Positions 1 through 7,786 of a stretch of 64,000 nucleotides of DNA are shown here, in pieces. The DNA is from Candidatus Chloroploca mongolica (GTDB lineage Bacteria; Chloroflexota; Chloroflexia; Chloroflexales; Chloroflexaceae). Where the stretch lies: NCBI RefSeq assembly GCF_004762035.2, contig NZ_SIJK02000033.1:1-64000 (forward strand), given 5' to 3'. Under the pieces are notes generated by a model. The model was not told the origin of the DNA and made no database searches. It saw only the letters and a list, made by a program, of their open reading frames with translations. Every line of letters starts with the position of its first letter. Position 1 is the first letter of the stretch. The translations under genes and the position numbers were made by a program.

Positions 1-77
1 GGATTCATCCGGCTGAAACGGAGTCGATCGCGGTATGATTTTGGCGAGGGTATTGAAACAAGAGATTTGATAGTATA

Positions 78-1610
78 TTGCAATTATCAGCTAAGGATAC
101 ACAGCTTACTTCATCAGGAATTGTTCGGCTACATCCTACACTATTTTCGCTTGAAAACCTAATAGACAGTATACTGCTTCTATTTAACTTCGGTGAAATT
201 ACTGAGAGTTCGCTTGATCAGCGTAAGGAAATCGCAACAACTTTACTCTCAGACTACTCAATGTTGCTAATTCTTGATAATATGGAGACAGTGAAGGATG
301 GCAGAATAATGGAATTTGTTAGATCACTACCTCCCCTTACAAAAGCCAAGGTACTAATGACTAGTCGTTTAAGAACAACTAGTTGGGAACTTCCAATCCC
401 TGTGAATGAACTGAGCTTTCCAGAAGTAAAAGAGTTTCTTCATATTAAATCCGGTGAGATGCGGCTTGGTATATTACCTGATTTTGAAAATACACTAAAG
501 CAAGTCCATATTGCATCAGGTGGGCTACCACTTGCCATTCAGTGGATGCTTGGCCAATATTCTATTACAGGTAACCTTTCTAAAGTGACAAACCAAGTAC
601 GAAGCCCCGATTCACCTTTGCTTGAGTTCAGTTTTCGTAATTCCTGGGCTGTACTTCCAAGTGAGGCTCAAACTGCATTAGCAATCCTTTCAATTTTTGA
701 TGAGTCCCCTACAATGCGCCTTTGGGCGACAGCCCTTGGTTGGTCAACAGAAGCTGTAGAAAAAGCCACCTCCAAGTTAATCGAAGCAACCTTCGTGTCA
801 GAAAAAGTAGATCCAAAGACTGGACAAAAAACTTATCATGCTCTTCCTATTACTCTTGCCTTTGCACGCAATGAACTAGCTAAGATGGACGACTTAGAAT
901 TAACTGCAAGAACGCGGCATCAACGGCATGTTCAAGAAATGGAATTAGTCGCAGCTGAAACAGAAAGGTTCAGTAGTTTATTTGTCCGTTTCAAAGTTGA
1001 ACGAGATACTGAGAAGCGGGCTGTTATTCTTGCTAGAAAAGCAGAAGATCAAGCCGCTTCACTGAACTATGAGGAAGCGGAGAGATTTTTTAAAGAGGCA
1101 ATGGATATTGATCCTAGATCTGTGTATGTCTTAGTTAATTATGGATTATTTAAACAAAAAACAGGACAGGTAGGTGAATCTATTAGATTAATGGAAGAGG
1201 CGTCAAATCGTTGTAATAAAGACACAGGATTCTTTGTGTACTATAACCTAGGAAAAGTGTACGATGAAATCCGCAACCGTGAGCAAGTAGAACGTTGTTT
1301 GCGCAAGGCATTAGAATATCAGCCCGAAAACTTTATTGCTCGCCATCAACTTGGTGTAGTAACAAGCAGGCTTGGAAAATTCCAAGAAGCAGATGGGATT
1401 TTCGATGATTTAATTAAAGATCAACTTTCTCGTATATATCCTTCTGATACACTTATTATCGCCTATAAATCGAAGATTATTAATCTTCGAAAATCAGGAC
1501 AGTATAATTTAGCAAAAAAAACAGTGCAAGTAGCTCTTGAGAATGCAAGAAAATTCGCACACCTAGCTGGGAGATTACATGAGCTGGATGATGCGTATAA
1601 TGATTCCTAA
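78..1610 (+). pseudogene. N-terminally truncated NB-ARC (STAND) ATPase with TPR repeats
   Basis: The readable product begins at a TTG inside what should be the middle of an NB-ARC domain. The in-frame codons from position 57 read NKRFDSILQLSAKDTQL, which resembles the strand after the P-loop in NB-ARC proteins, but a TGA at 54-56 closes the frame and no Walker A motif is seen. A Walker B-like LLILDNME (residues 63-70) and a sensor-like MTSR near residue 95 follow. Residues about 320-480 look like three or more TPR units. Such proteins act as signal-responsive switches, often in regulation or defence. The gene is AT-rich compared with its neighbours and ends about 85 bp before an attC site in cassette orientation. 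It could be a broken gene or a frameshift, and its start may lie outside the window. Confidence 0.6.
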
Positions 1611-1696
1611 AATTGGCTCTCCAGGATTTCCCGGAGTAAAACACCCGTTCTTCAGCCAGCATGGCTTTCTGATATAGTATTTGCATGAGCTATGCG

Positions 1697-1828
1697 GCCC
1701 AACATCGCTCGCACCTGACGCCGCTGGCGCGGCCTCAAACCTGGTGCGTTTTTCATGCGCGTTCCGTGCCGTCGCGCAGTGTCCTTTATCGAACCCGCCA
1801 GCGCCGCCGCTGAAGCCCAGCGTTGGGC
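1697..1828 (+). other. attC site 1 (integron cassette recombination site)
   Basis: The 132 bp begin with GCCCAAC (R'', 1697-1703) and end with GTTGGGC (R', 1822-1828), matching RYYYAAC and GTTRRRY. The inner arms GACGCCGCTGGCGC and GCGCCGCCGCTGAAG can pair imperfectly, as expected of attC. Related copies lie at 4717, 5623, 6026, 7562, 8764 and 9539. The site closes the cassette carrying the truncated NB-ARC gene. Confidence 0.82.
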
Positions 1829-1866
1829 CGTCCTCAACCCGAAGTGCAGCTGCCGGAAGGATGCGG

Positions 1867-1872
1867 TATACT
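1867..1872 (+). promoter_or_regulatory. -10 box of TA cassette
   Basis: TATACT lies 37 bp before the antitoxin ATG, inside the cassette and downstream of attC1, so the module appears to carry its own promoter. No clear -35 was identified. Confidence 0.45.
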
Positions 1873-1909
1873 AGGAGGCAGATGGAGTGTTCGTCCAAAG
1901 GAGAACTGT

Positions 1910-2128
1910 ATGACCGCTCTGCTTGAACAAGCTCTTGCCGAAATGCAGCGCCTGTCGCCTGTGCAGCAGGATGCGATTGCGGCGCTCATTTTGGAAGAAT
2001 TAGCGGATGATGCGCGCTGGGATCAGGCGTTTGCGCAATCCAGTGACGCACTTGCACGCTTAGCCCAGAAAGCGCGTGCCGAGCAGCAGGCAGGCAAAGC
2101 GAAACTGATGGGGTTTGATGACCTGTGA
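1910..2128 (+). CDS. antitoxin of a RelE/ParE-type TA module
   Basis: This is a 72-residue protein, largely helical and acidic at its C-terminal end (MGFDDL). It belongs to the small antitoxin-like family that begins MTALLEQAL and has the core LEELADDARWDQAFA. It should bind and neutralise the toxin encoded immediately downstream. The ATG at 1910 was chosen because AAAGGAG lies just upstream; longer upstream frames run back into attC1. Its stop overlaps the toxin GTG by 4 bp, so translation is probably coupled. A clear paralogue starts at 10074, with the same partner type. The function is inferred from this pairing and family resemblance. Confidence 0.75.
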   Translation: MTALLEQALAEMQRLSPVQQDAIAALILEELADDARWDQAFAQSSDALARLAQKARAEQQAGKAKLMGFDDL

Positions 2129-2385
2129 ATTCGTACCTCACCGACGACTTTGTCACCGCCTTTCGGGCCTTACCTGCGAACGTGAAGGATGTCGCCCGCA
2201 AGAATTACCGCTTGTGGAAAGCAAACTCGGGTCACCCGAGTCTGCAATTTAAGCGGGTACATCCAACGGAACCCATCTACTCGGTGCGGGTGGGGCGGGG
2301 ATGGCGTGCGCTCGGCGTGATGGACGCTACAAGCATCACTTGGTTCTGGATCGGTTCACACGCGGAGTATGATCGACTGATTTAG
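2125..2385 (+). CDS. RelE/ParE-family toxin
   Basis: This is an 86-residue basic protein starting at a GTG that overlaps the antitoxin stop. The segment with FKRVHPTEPIYSVRVG, followed by GWRALGV and ending WFWIGSHAEYDRLI, is typical of the RelE/ParE toxin fold, in which conserved basic residues and a C-terminal strand form the active or binding surface. Toxins of this superfamily cleave ribosome-bound mRNA or inhibit gyrase; which applies here cannot be told from sequence. It is a close paralogue of the protein at 10310-10579. Complete at both ends. Confidence 0.78.
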   Translation: MNSYLTDDFVTAFRALPANVKDVARKNYRLWKANSGHPSLQFKRVHPTEPIYSVRVGRGWRALGVMDATSITWFWIGSHAEYDRLI

Positions 2386-2410
2386 ATGTAGGCCTCAGCC
2401 GAGTACATCC

Positions 2411-2563
2411 GCCTAATTCCGCGCAGTCGTCCGTAATGCATGTCAGGCAGAGGCGGATATAGACGGACAGCGTGCTGACTATCTCCACGCGCGTCGCGTC
2501 CTGATGCGAAAAACACGATTTGCCCGAAACGCCGTGTTCCGTCCACTGACTTACACGTTGGGC
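2411..2563 (+). other. possible degenerate attC site
   Basis: The stretch begins with GCCTAAT (one mismatch to RYYYAAC) and ends with GTTGGGC at 2557-2563. It lies just after a TA module, where an attC would be expected. The interior does not resemble the other sites, and GTTGGGC alone could be chance. If real, it separates the TA cassette from the hydrolase cassette. Confidence 0.3.
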
Positions 2564-2726
2564 GATTTTATCACGGCAACCGCATGTGATATACTGAGAA
2601 TGTACAGTCCTAATTTAACATAAAACAGTAACAGCGCATTATATATCACATACAATATACTCTGCCTTGATATATGATGCTATCCTACTGCCCCAGTGGT
2701 ACTTATGTGTTCAGGAGAAAGTGTGT

Positions 2727-3740
2727 ATGGTTCCGCCATCGCCATTATCGATCCCTGGACAACGCCGCCCACGGCGGGGTTTACTCACTCGCCTCCGGAT
2801 TGCCTTGGTGCGCGTGCTTGGATGTTTAGTGCTGCTTCTGATTGGCGGAATGGTGCTCCAATGGGTAGTCACGCGCATAGACCGCTATCGTTATCCCCCG
2901 GCGGGCGAATTGATTGACGTGGGTGGCTATCATCTGCACCTTTTGTGTCTGGGGACAGGCACCCCCACGGTGGTATTGGAGGCAGGCGGGGGCGACTCAC
3001 TCGAAATGTGGGCGCGCGTGCAGCCTACGCTTGCCAAGACCACACGGGTGTGTAGCTATGACCGTGCCGGATTAGGTTGGAGTGAGCGCGGGCTATTCCC
3101 GCGCACGCTTGCGGCCATGACGCATGAGTTACATACGCTGCTGCACACCGCGCAGGTACCGGCGCCCTATGTTTTGGTCGGGCATTCTTTTGGCGGCTAT
3201 ATTGCGCAGTCCTATACCCATATGTATCCTGACCAAGTTGCAGGATTGGTATTAGTAGACAGTGCGATGGAAGATCTTCCACTCCGTGCGCCTGCCTATC
3301 AGGTAGTCAGTTCGCCACCGCCAATCGTATACACGGTCGGGCAAGGGTTGGTGCTTACGGGGATAGGGCGAATCATCACTCCCTTGTTTCCCGAAGCAAG
3401 TGATAAGCTGCCACCGGACGCACGGGCAGCGGCAAAAGCGTGGGCGCAGGATCTTGCGGTCGTGACGACCAGTATTGAAGAAGCGCAACAACGCCCCGCT
3501 ATCGAACAGGAAATGCGCCAATCTCGTCGCTCGTTTGGCAACCTGCCACTCGTGGTGCTTGCCCATGATCCCGCCTTTGTGCTGCCCGCGACGATTCCAG
3601 CGGACATGCAGGCGGTTTTCAGAGAGGTCGAACCTATCATGCAACAATTACAGCAAGATATTGCTCGTCAATCAGCACAAGGTACATATCGGGTCGTTCC
3701 CGGCAGTGGGCATTATATTCAACATACGGCTCGGTGCTGA
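2727..3740 (+). CDS. membrane-anchored alpha/beta hydrolase, apparently C-terminally truncated
   Basis: The product has about 337 residues. ATG 2727 was chosen because AGGAG lies nine bases upstream. A basic stretch is followed by one hydrophobic helix (about residues 20-45), then an alpha/beta-hydrolase fold with strand LHLLCLGTGTPTVVLEAGGG, the motif YDRAGLGWS and the nucleophile elbow GHSFGG. GSGHYIQH near the end supplies the catalytic His. The protein ends three codons after HYIQHT, whereas family members usually continue for about 20 residues of helix, so the 3' end looks replaced. It may be an extracytoplasmic esterase or lipase; the substrate is unknown. No clear attC follows. Confidence 0.7.
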   Translation: MVPPSPLSIPGQRRPRRGLLTRLRIALVRVLGCLVLLLIGGMVLQWVVTRIDRYRYPPAGELIDVGGYHLHLLCLGTGTPTVVLEAGGGDSLEMWARVQPTLAKTTRVCSYDRAGLGWSERGLFPRTLAAMTHELHTLLHTAQVPAPYVLVGHSFGGYIAQSYTHMYPDQVAGLVLVDSAMEDLPLRAPAYQVVSSPPPIVYTVGQGLVLTGIGRIITPLFPEASDKLPPDARAAAKAWAQDLAVVTTSIEEAQQRPAIEQEMRQSRRSFGNLPLVVLAHDPAFVLPATIPADMQAVFREVEPIMQQLQQDIARQSAQGTYRVVPGSGHYIQHTARC

Positions 3741-3887
3741 CAACGTGTATGAGGTTATCATAAACCATATACACTCCATCCGGAAATACCTTACCCTAGA
3801 GATAAAATATCAGGATAAGAGTAAACAATATACCCTCTTCGCGCACTCCCTGAGGCTGGACGCGCCGTAGTGTGCTCGGCTCTATGG

Positions 3888-3893
3888 TATACT
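3888..3893 (+). promoter_or_regulatory. -10 box of toxin-first TA module
   Basis: TATACT lies 14 bp before ATG 3907 and 35 bp before an alternative in-frame GTG at 3928. Its position favours the GTG start, because a transcript starting near 3900 would leave no leader for the ATG. Confidence 0.4.
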
Positions 3894-3906
3894 TTCGTTG
3901 GCGACC

Positions 3907-4224
3907 ATGCATGCGAAGGTACGACCTGTGGCATACTCTATCGAGTACACGGATAGCGCGATCGAAGATATCGCCTATTTTACCAAATACGAACGGGGAT
4001 TGATCGTCACCGCGATTGAAACGCAACTCACCCACGAACCGCTCCGCGAGGTGCGGAATCGGAAGCCAATGGAACCCAATGCGCTGGCCCGCTGGGAAGT
4101 CCGTGTCGGGAAGTACCGGATCTTCTATGATGTGGAAGTCAGTGACCGTGTGGTTCTGGTCAAAGCGGTGGGCTGGAAAGAGCATCATCGGCTCTCCATT
4201 CGTGGCAAGGAGTATATCTTATGA
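3907..4224 (+). CDS. RelE/ParE-family toxin (toxin-first module)
   Basis: The product has about 105 residues from ATG 3907; GTG 3928 (protein starting VAYSIEYTD) is equally possible because GAAGG lies nine bases before it. The pattern SIEYTDSAIEDIAYF, then LTHEPLREVRNRKPM, WEVRVGKYRIFYDVEV and WKEHHRL is typical of RelE-type ribosome-dependent or related toxins. The RVGKYRIFYDV strand is the family's most recognisable part. The next gene overlaps it by 4 bp and should encode the antitoxin, so this is a reversed, HigBA-like order. The module sits between the hydrolase gene and attC2. Confidence 0.78.
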   Translation: MHAKVRPVAYSIEYTDSAIEDIAYFTKYERGLIVTAIETQLTHEPLREVRNRKPMEPNALARWEVRVGKYRIFYDVEVSDRVVLVKAVGWKEHHRLSIRGKEYIL

Positions 4225-4493
4225 AAACCGTAGACCTTACGCGTGTCGTCGATGCGGTGGAAGAACTGCTCGATCTTGCAACTGACGATGGTGTCTTGCT
4301 TCGACTGCCCAATGGGAAAGTCTTTTTGCTTCGCTCAGTAGTGGAAGACGATGAGGAGCATGACGATTTCGCCGATGAAATTGCGCGAACACGCCAGAAT
4401 AGTGCGCTGATGGCGTTGCTTGAGGCACGGTCGCAGGAGCAGGCACGCATCCCGGCGGAAGAAGCACGGCGTCGCCTTGGATTAGATACCTAA
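4221..4493 (+). CDS. antitoxin-like partner of the upstream RelE-type toxin
   Basis: This is a 90-residue acidic protein. Residues 1-45 (VVDAVEELLDL, then GVLLRLPNGKVFLLRSV) form a compact alpha/beta unit seen in small antitoxins. The middle is very acidic (EDDEEHDDFADE), and the C-terminal RIPAEEARRRLGL is helical. The ATG overlaps the toxin stop by 4 bp, which gives translational coupling. The role is inferred from position and character; no specific antitoxin family was recognised with certainty. Confidence 0.62.
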   Translation: MKTVDLTRVVDAVEELLDLATDDGVLLRLPNGKVFLLRSVVEDDEEHDDFADEIARTRQNSALMALLEARSQEQARIPAEEARRRLGLDT

Positions 4494-4716
4494 ACGATTG
4501 AAGGCATATACAAAAATATATATTATTTTAGCATATAAAACAGATTAAAGTGTTAGTAAGTAAAGCTGCATATCGTCGATCATTGTGGTAATTATCGTCA
4601 ACCGCACGGGTACGATTCCGCGCCATAATCGTTGCGGGGAGCGATCAATCATTGACAGTAAACACAAATATATGCCGTTGTTCTGCGGTAAATGCGCCTC
4701 TGGTGTCAGCCACGCC

Positions 4717-4848
4717 GCCCAACATGGCTCGCAGGTGACGCCGCTGGCGCGTCCCGTGACCTGGCGTTTTCTTCAAGGCCGTCGCGTGCCATCGCCCGTG
4801 CCGATCTAGCGAACCTGCCAGCGGCGCCGCTGAAGCCCGGCGTTGGGC
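4717..4848 (+). other. attC site 2
   Basis: This 132 bp site runs from GCCCAAC (4717-4723) to GTTGGGC (4842-4848). From the inner GACGCCGCTGG to the right end it is almost identical to attC6 (one C/T difference seen over about 105 bp), which suggests recent duplication or gene conversion. About 220 bp without a gene precede it. Confidence 0.85.
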
Positions 4849-4976
4849 GGTCTATCAAAGCTATTTCCAGTTGAAGGCCGTATCAACAAAACGTCGGTAG
4901 CGCAAGCTTGTGGCTGGCAGTTTTCACGCGCAGCGGTTGGAAAGAACGCCTATCCTCCTTGTTTTTACCTCTCTGC

Positions 4977-4982
4977 TATAAT
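4977..4982 (+). promoter_or_regulatory. -10 box of mazEF-like cassette
   Basis: TATAAT lies 58 bp before the ATG at 5040, in the non-coding 5' part of the cassette (4849-5039). The -35 is not obvious. Confidence 0.45.
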
Positions 4983-5039
4983 AAAATAACGTACCATCGC
5001 TTTCGAAAAAGCGATTAACATTCATCGTGGGAGAATATT

Positions 5040-5270
5040 ATGGACATAACGACCACACAAAGTATGCCCGCAGTTAAGTACGAGGCAATCGTACAGGAAA
5101 ACGGGCATATTGAACTACGCGTTCCGTTCGCGCCAGGAAAGCGGGTCGTTGTCTTTGTGCTTCAAGAACAAGAAGAACAAGATATGTTCGTCGATCTTAC
5201 CCATGCTGCCACAAGCAGCCTGGAATTCTGGGATCATCCTTTTGATGATGAGGATTGGAATAATGCTTGA
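5040..5270 (+). CDS. antitoxin of a PemK/MazF-type module
   Basis: This is a 76-residue acidic protein. Its N-terminal half (KYEAIVQENGHIELRVPF, then VVVFVLQEQE) resembles short beta-rich antitoxin or DUF104-like leaders, and the C-terminus ends with SLEFWDHPFDDEDW, an acidic toxin-wrapping tail. A GTGGGAG ribosome site lies six bases before the ATG. Its last codons overlap the start of the mazF-like gene by 8 bp. It should neutralise that toxin and may repress the operon; assignment rests mainly on the partner. Confidence 0.7.
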   Translation: MDITTTQSMPAVKYEAIVQENGHIELRVPFAPGKRVVVFVLQEQEEQDMFVDLTHAATSSLEFWDHPFDDEDWNNA

Positions 5271-5607
5271 CCAAGGGGCAATTGTCCTCATCCCAGTGCC
5301 GTTTACCGACCTTTCATCAACAAAACGTCGGCCGGTGATCGTCATCTCCAGTGCAACGTATAATCAGACGACATCGGATATGATTGTGGTGGCGATGACA
5401 TCAAACCCAGCCCAAACACCATACAGCTTCACGATAACGAACCAGGATCTTGTGGAAGGCTCGCTTAATCGGCCCGGACAAGTACGGACAGATAAAATCT
5501 ATACGCTATCCCAGAGTATCGCCGTGCGTGTTTTCGGAAGGGTGAAAATAGAGACGCTAGAGAGAATAAAAGAACTGCTGAATAAAGCAACACAGATAGA
5601 GCAATAA
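5263..5607 (+). CDS. PemK/MazF-family toxin (putative mRNA interferase)
   Basis: This is a 114-residue protein. The ATG at 5263 overlaps the antitoxin gene. The family pattern is clear: GAIVLIPVPFTDLSSTKRRP, then PVIVISS near the N-terminus, SDMIVVAMTS in the middle, and GQVRTDKIYTLSQSI before the C-terminal helix. MazF enzymes are sequence-specific endoribonucleases; the Arg in the KRRPV segment and the Thr in VAMTS fall where catalytic residues are expected. The gene ends 15 bp before attC3, which is usual for a compact integron cassette. Complete. Confidence 0.88.
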   Translation: MLDQGAIVLIPVPFTDLSSTKRRPVIVISSATYNQTTSDMIVVAMTSNPAQTPYSFTITNQDLVEGSLNRPGQVRTDKIYTLSQSIAVRVFGRVKIETLERIKELLNKATQIEQ

Positions 5608-5622
5608 CAGCACTGCTCGCCC

Positions 5623-5766
5623 GCCCAACATGGCGCTGTAGCACGACGCCGCTGGGGCGTCCGCGAACCTGGCGCGTTTTTCATACGTTTTCATACGTGT
5701 CGCGTGCTGCCAGCTGTGCCATCTATGAACACTGCCAGCGGCGCGGCTGAAGGCCAGGCGTTAGGC
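5623..5766 (+). other. attC site 3
   Basis: This 144 bp site runs from GCCCAAC (5623-5629) to GTTAGGC (5760-5766). The interior shares GACGCCGCTGGGGCG and CCAGCGGCGCGGCTGAAGG arms with its relatives. It contains a short internal duplication (TTTTCATACG twice), which explains the extra length. Confidence 0.85.
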
Positions 5767-6025
5767 CACCCTCAACCCGTACGCCGTTCGCTCCAAGGTC
5801 GCATATCGTGTCTGTCGAGTGAAGAACGCCTGAACGACGTATGCTATCATTTGCAGCCAGCGTGAGAAAAGCCAATGCGTCACGCGAACGCCGTATAGCC
5901 GCACGCACCCAGACCGTAGCGTACGCGTAGCGATCCCGATCGCCGGGTGTGTCGAAAGATGCCTGATTGTGTATCCGTTTTGCGCACTGCAATCACGTAC
6001 ACGCCCGTCGTCCATCCCATCTCCG
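5767..6025 (+). other. ORF-less integron cassette body
   Basis: The 259 bp between attC3 and attC4 contain no plausible plus-strand reading frame with a ribosome site. Minus-strand frames crossing it also run through attC4 and have no family resemblance. A TATGCTATCATTT motif at about 5840 could be a -10. The body could encode a small RNA or be a dead cassette. Confidence 0.5.
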
Positions 6026-6155
6026 GCCCAACATCGCACTGTAGCCGACGCCGCTGCACGGCCCCAAACCTGGGCGAGTCTGCCAGCGCCGGCGCGTGCC
6101 ATCAACAGTGCCATCTATGACGGTCGCAGCAGCGCGGCTGACGCCGCCGTTAGGC
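6026..6155 (+). other. attC site 4
   Basis: This 130 bp site runs from GCCCAAC (6026-6032) to GTTAGGC (6149-6155). Arms GACGCCGCTGCACGG and GCAGCGCGGCTGACGCC pair. The ASCH gene starts only eight bases after it. Confidence 0.83.
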
Positions 6156-6162
6156 CTCGCAA

Positions 6163-6645
6163 ATGCAGCCCCTGCCCTCCATCGAAACTCTGATCGCTCG
6201 GCTCGCTGTTCACGGCATCAAGCTCCCGCAGGGTCCCGTTCGCGTAGATGGCTACGGGAACACAGCTGAGCTTTCCACGGAGCTACTGAACCTCATCAAG
6301 TCAGGCCGCAAGCGCGCTGGTACCGGCCTGCTCTGGGCCTACGAACACGACCGTGAACCTATTGCCGCTACTGGCGACATTGAGATCGTCGTTGATCATC
6401 GCAACCAGCCTGCGTTGATTACAAGAATCGTGACGTCTGAGATCGTCGCCTTCAATGAAGTCAACGCCGAGTACGCGGCCATCGAAGGAGAAGGCGATGG
6501 ATCACTGGAGTACTGGCGCAAAGGCCATTGGAACTTCTTCTCGCGCGAGTGCCGGAGAATCGGAAGGGAACCAACGGAAACTATGCCGGTTATCTGCAAT
6601 GTCTTTGAAGTACTCCATGTTCTACCACTGCCGAGCGAGGCCTAA
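6163..6645 (+). CDS. ASCH-domain (YhfF-like) protein, integron cassette gene
   Basis: This is a 160-residue protein of the ASCH/YhfF type. Features include SGRKRAGTGLLWAYEHDREP (residues 46-65, the GxKxxT-like region), DIEIVVDHRNQPALITRIV, EVNAEYAAIEGEGDGSLEYW and a C-terminal strand FEVLHVLP. ASCH domains are beta-barrel folds thought to bind RNA or nucleotide derivatives; the biochemical role here is unknown. The ATG lies eight bases after the R' core of attC4 without a convincing ribosome site. The TAA stop lies inside the R'' box of attC5 (GCCTAAG), a hallmark of mobile gene cassettes. The differing attC suggests arrival from another lineage. Confidence 0.82.
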   Translation: MQPLPSIETLIARLAVHGIKLPQGPVRVDGYGNTAELSTELLNLIKSGRKRAGTGLLWAYEHDREPIAATGDIEIVVDHRNQPALITRIVTSEIVAFNEVNAEYAAIEGEGDGSLEYWRKGHWNFFSRECRRIGREPTETMPVICNVFEVLHVLPLPSEA

Positions 6646-6729
6646 GCCCGGCCCGAGCCAGTCGTACTATCGTCTCAGTCCGGGCTTACAAAGCCCGCCT
6701 CCGCGGGCAGCTTAGCTCGAACGTTGGGC
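6640..6729 (+). other. attC site 5 (short, different type)
   Basis: This 90 bp site runs from GCCTAAG (6640-6646, one mismatch to RYYYAAC) to GTTGGGC (6723-6729). Inner sequences CCCGAGCC and GCTTAGCTCGAAC pair, and the central CCCGCCTCCGCGGG makes a hairpin. The end CAGCTTAGCTCGAACGTTGG resembles proteobacterial cassette sites rather than the longer sites of this array. Confidence 0.75.
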
Positions 6730-6803
6730 CGTCCTCAACCCGTAACCCCCATACGGACACTATCATGTGCTGATACGGCGAAGCATCAAGCGCGCATTCG
6801 TGC

Positions 6804-6809
6804 TATAAT
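6804..6809 (+). promoter_or_regulatory. -10 box of DUF433/DUF5615 cassette
   Basis: TATAAT, 31 bp before the DUF433 start and downstream of attC5, so it is cassette-borne. Confidence 0.5.
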
Positions 6810-6839
6810 CCTGCTACGGACGAGACGAAAGGAGGCGGT

Positions 6840-7076
6840 ATGCCGTCATTACTGAATCGTATCACGATACATCCTGATATTTGCCATGGCAAACCGGTTA
6901 TTCGAGGATTACGCTACCCGGTTGAGTCCATGCTCGAACTCCTGAGTTCTGGTATGTCGATTCCGGATATTCTTGCCGATTATGAAGATCTCGATCACGA
7001 GGATCTTCTGGCAGTATTAGAGTATGCGATGCGCCTGAGCCAAGTAAAGCGCATTGAACTGCTCCCATCCGCATGA
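6840..7076 (+). CDS. DUF433-family protein, putative antitoxin
   Basis: This is a 78-residue DUF433 protein. The signature ITIHPDICHGKPVIRGLRYP (residues 8-27), then VESMLELLSSGMSIPDILADY and a helix EDLLAVLEYA, is a winged-helix-like DNA-binding unit found beside PIN-like DUF5615 proteins. AAAGGAGG lies six bases before the ATG. The stop overlaps the DUF5615 start by 4 bp. DUF433-DUF5615 pairs are widely taken as TA modules, though the mechanism is less well established than for RelBE or MazEF. Confidence 0.85.
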   Translation: MPSLLNRITIHPDICHGKPVIRGLRYPVESMLELLSSGMSIPDILADYEDLDHEDLLAVLEYAMRLSQVKRIELLPSA

Positions 7077-7426
7077 AGTTTCTTATTGATGCACAACTTC
7101 CACGAAGACTCGTCTTTGTGTTTCGGAATGCGGGATACGACGCGATCCATACCCTCGATCTTCCCCAGCAGAACACCACGTCGGACAGCGACATTACGAA
7201 TATCGCAATACAAGAAACACGCATTGTGGTTACAAAAGATGCCGATTTTGTAGAAAGCTTCATCTTGTCACGCCGCCCGCCGAGACTTTTGGTGATTGCG
7301 ACGGGAAATATTCGCAACGCGGCATTAGAATCGCTGCTGCTTGCCGCATTGCCCGCTATTACAGCAGCTTTCACCACCCATAGGTATCTTGAATTGACGC
7401 GGCAGGCGCTGATCATTCACACATAG
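7073..7426 (+). CDS. DUF5615 PIN-like protein, putative toxin
   Basis: This is a 117-residue protein. It starts MKFLIDAQLPRRL, where the Asp (residue 6) is the first acidic PIN residue. NTTSDSDITNIA supplies the second acidic patch, and VVTKDADFVESF the third. This order is the DUF5615 (Mut7-C-like) PIN core, expected to bind a divalent metal and cleave RNA. It is coupled by ATGA overlap to the DUF433 gene. It differs substantially from the second DUF5615 protein at 8255, so the two modules are not recent copies. Confidence 0.83.
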   Translation: MKFLIDAQLPRRLVFVFRNAGYDAIHTLDLPQQNTTSDSDITNIAIQETRIVVTKDADFVESFILSRRPPRLLVIATGNIRNAALESLLLAALPAITAAFTTHRYLELTRQALIIHT

Positions 7427-7561
7427 CCGCACGCATCCAGCCGGTACCGTACGTGAGGCAAATTGGATTGTTATTTGTGCTGAAAAAGACACGTTTTTGC
7501 GCTTAATTATTCGTTAGTATATATACATACGATTACCGATTCGTCACCTATTCAATCCCCG
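7427..7561 (+). other. gene-free spacer before attC6
   Basis: The 135 bp hold no gene I can support. An AT-rich run around 7500-7540 (TTAGTATATATACATACG) is the only notable feature. Confidence 0.4.
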
Positions 7562-7694
7562 GCCCAACATCGGCTCGCAGCGGACGCCGCTGGCGCGTCC
7601 CGTGACCTGGCGTTTTCTTCAAGGCCGTCGCGTGCCATCGCCCGTGCCGATCTAGCGAACCTGCCAGCGGCGCCGCTGAAGCCCGGTGTTGGGC
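7562..7694 (+). other. attC site 6
   Basis: This 133 bp site runs from GCCCAAC (7562-7568) to GTTGGGC (7688-7694). Its right two thirds nearly match attC2. Confidence 0.85.
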
Positions 7695-7786
7695 GGCCAA
7701 GAGCGCCTCACTCCCGACAGCCCACATCAGCGATGCGTATGATACAATCGTACCAAACAGGCGTCGGCACACAAGGAGCGCGTTCA

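Noticed and set aside
4585-4874. Plus-strand frames over attC2
   Set aside because: They translate the recombination site and its flank; similar Arg/Pro-rich products appear over every attC, so they are artefacts.
5723-6114. Minus-strand frames across the ORF-less cassette
   Set aside because: They run into or through attC3 and attC4, start without ribosome sites and show no family resemblance.
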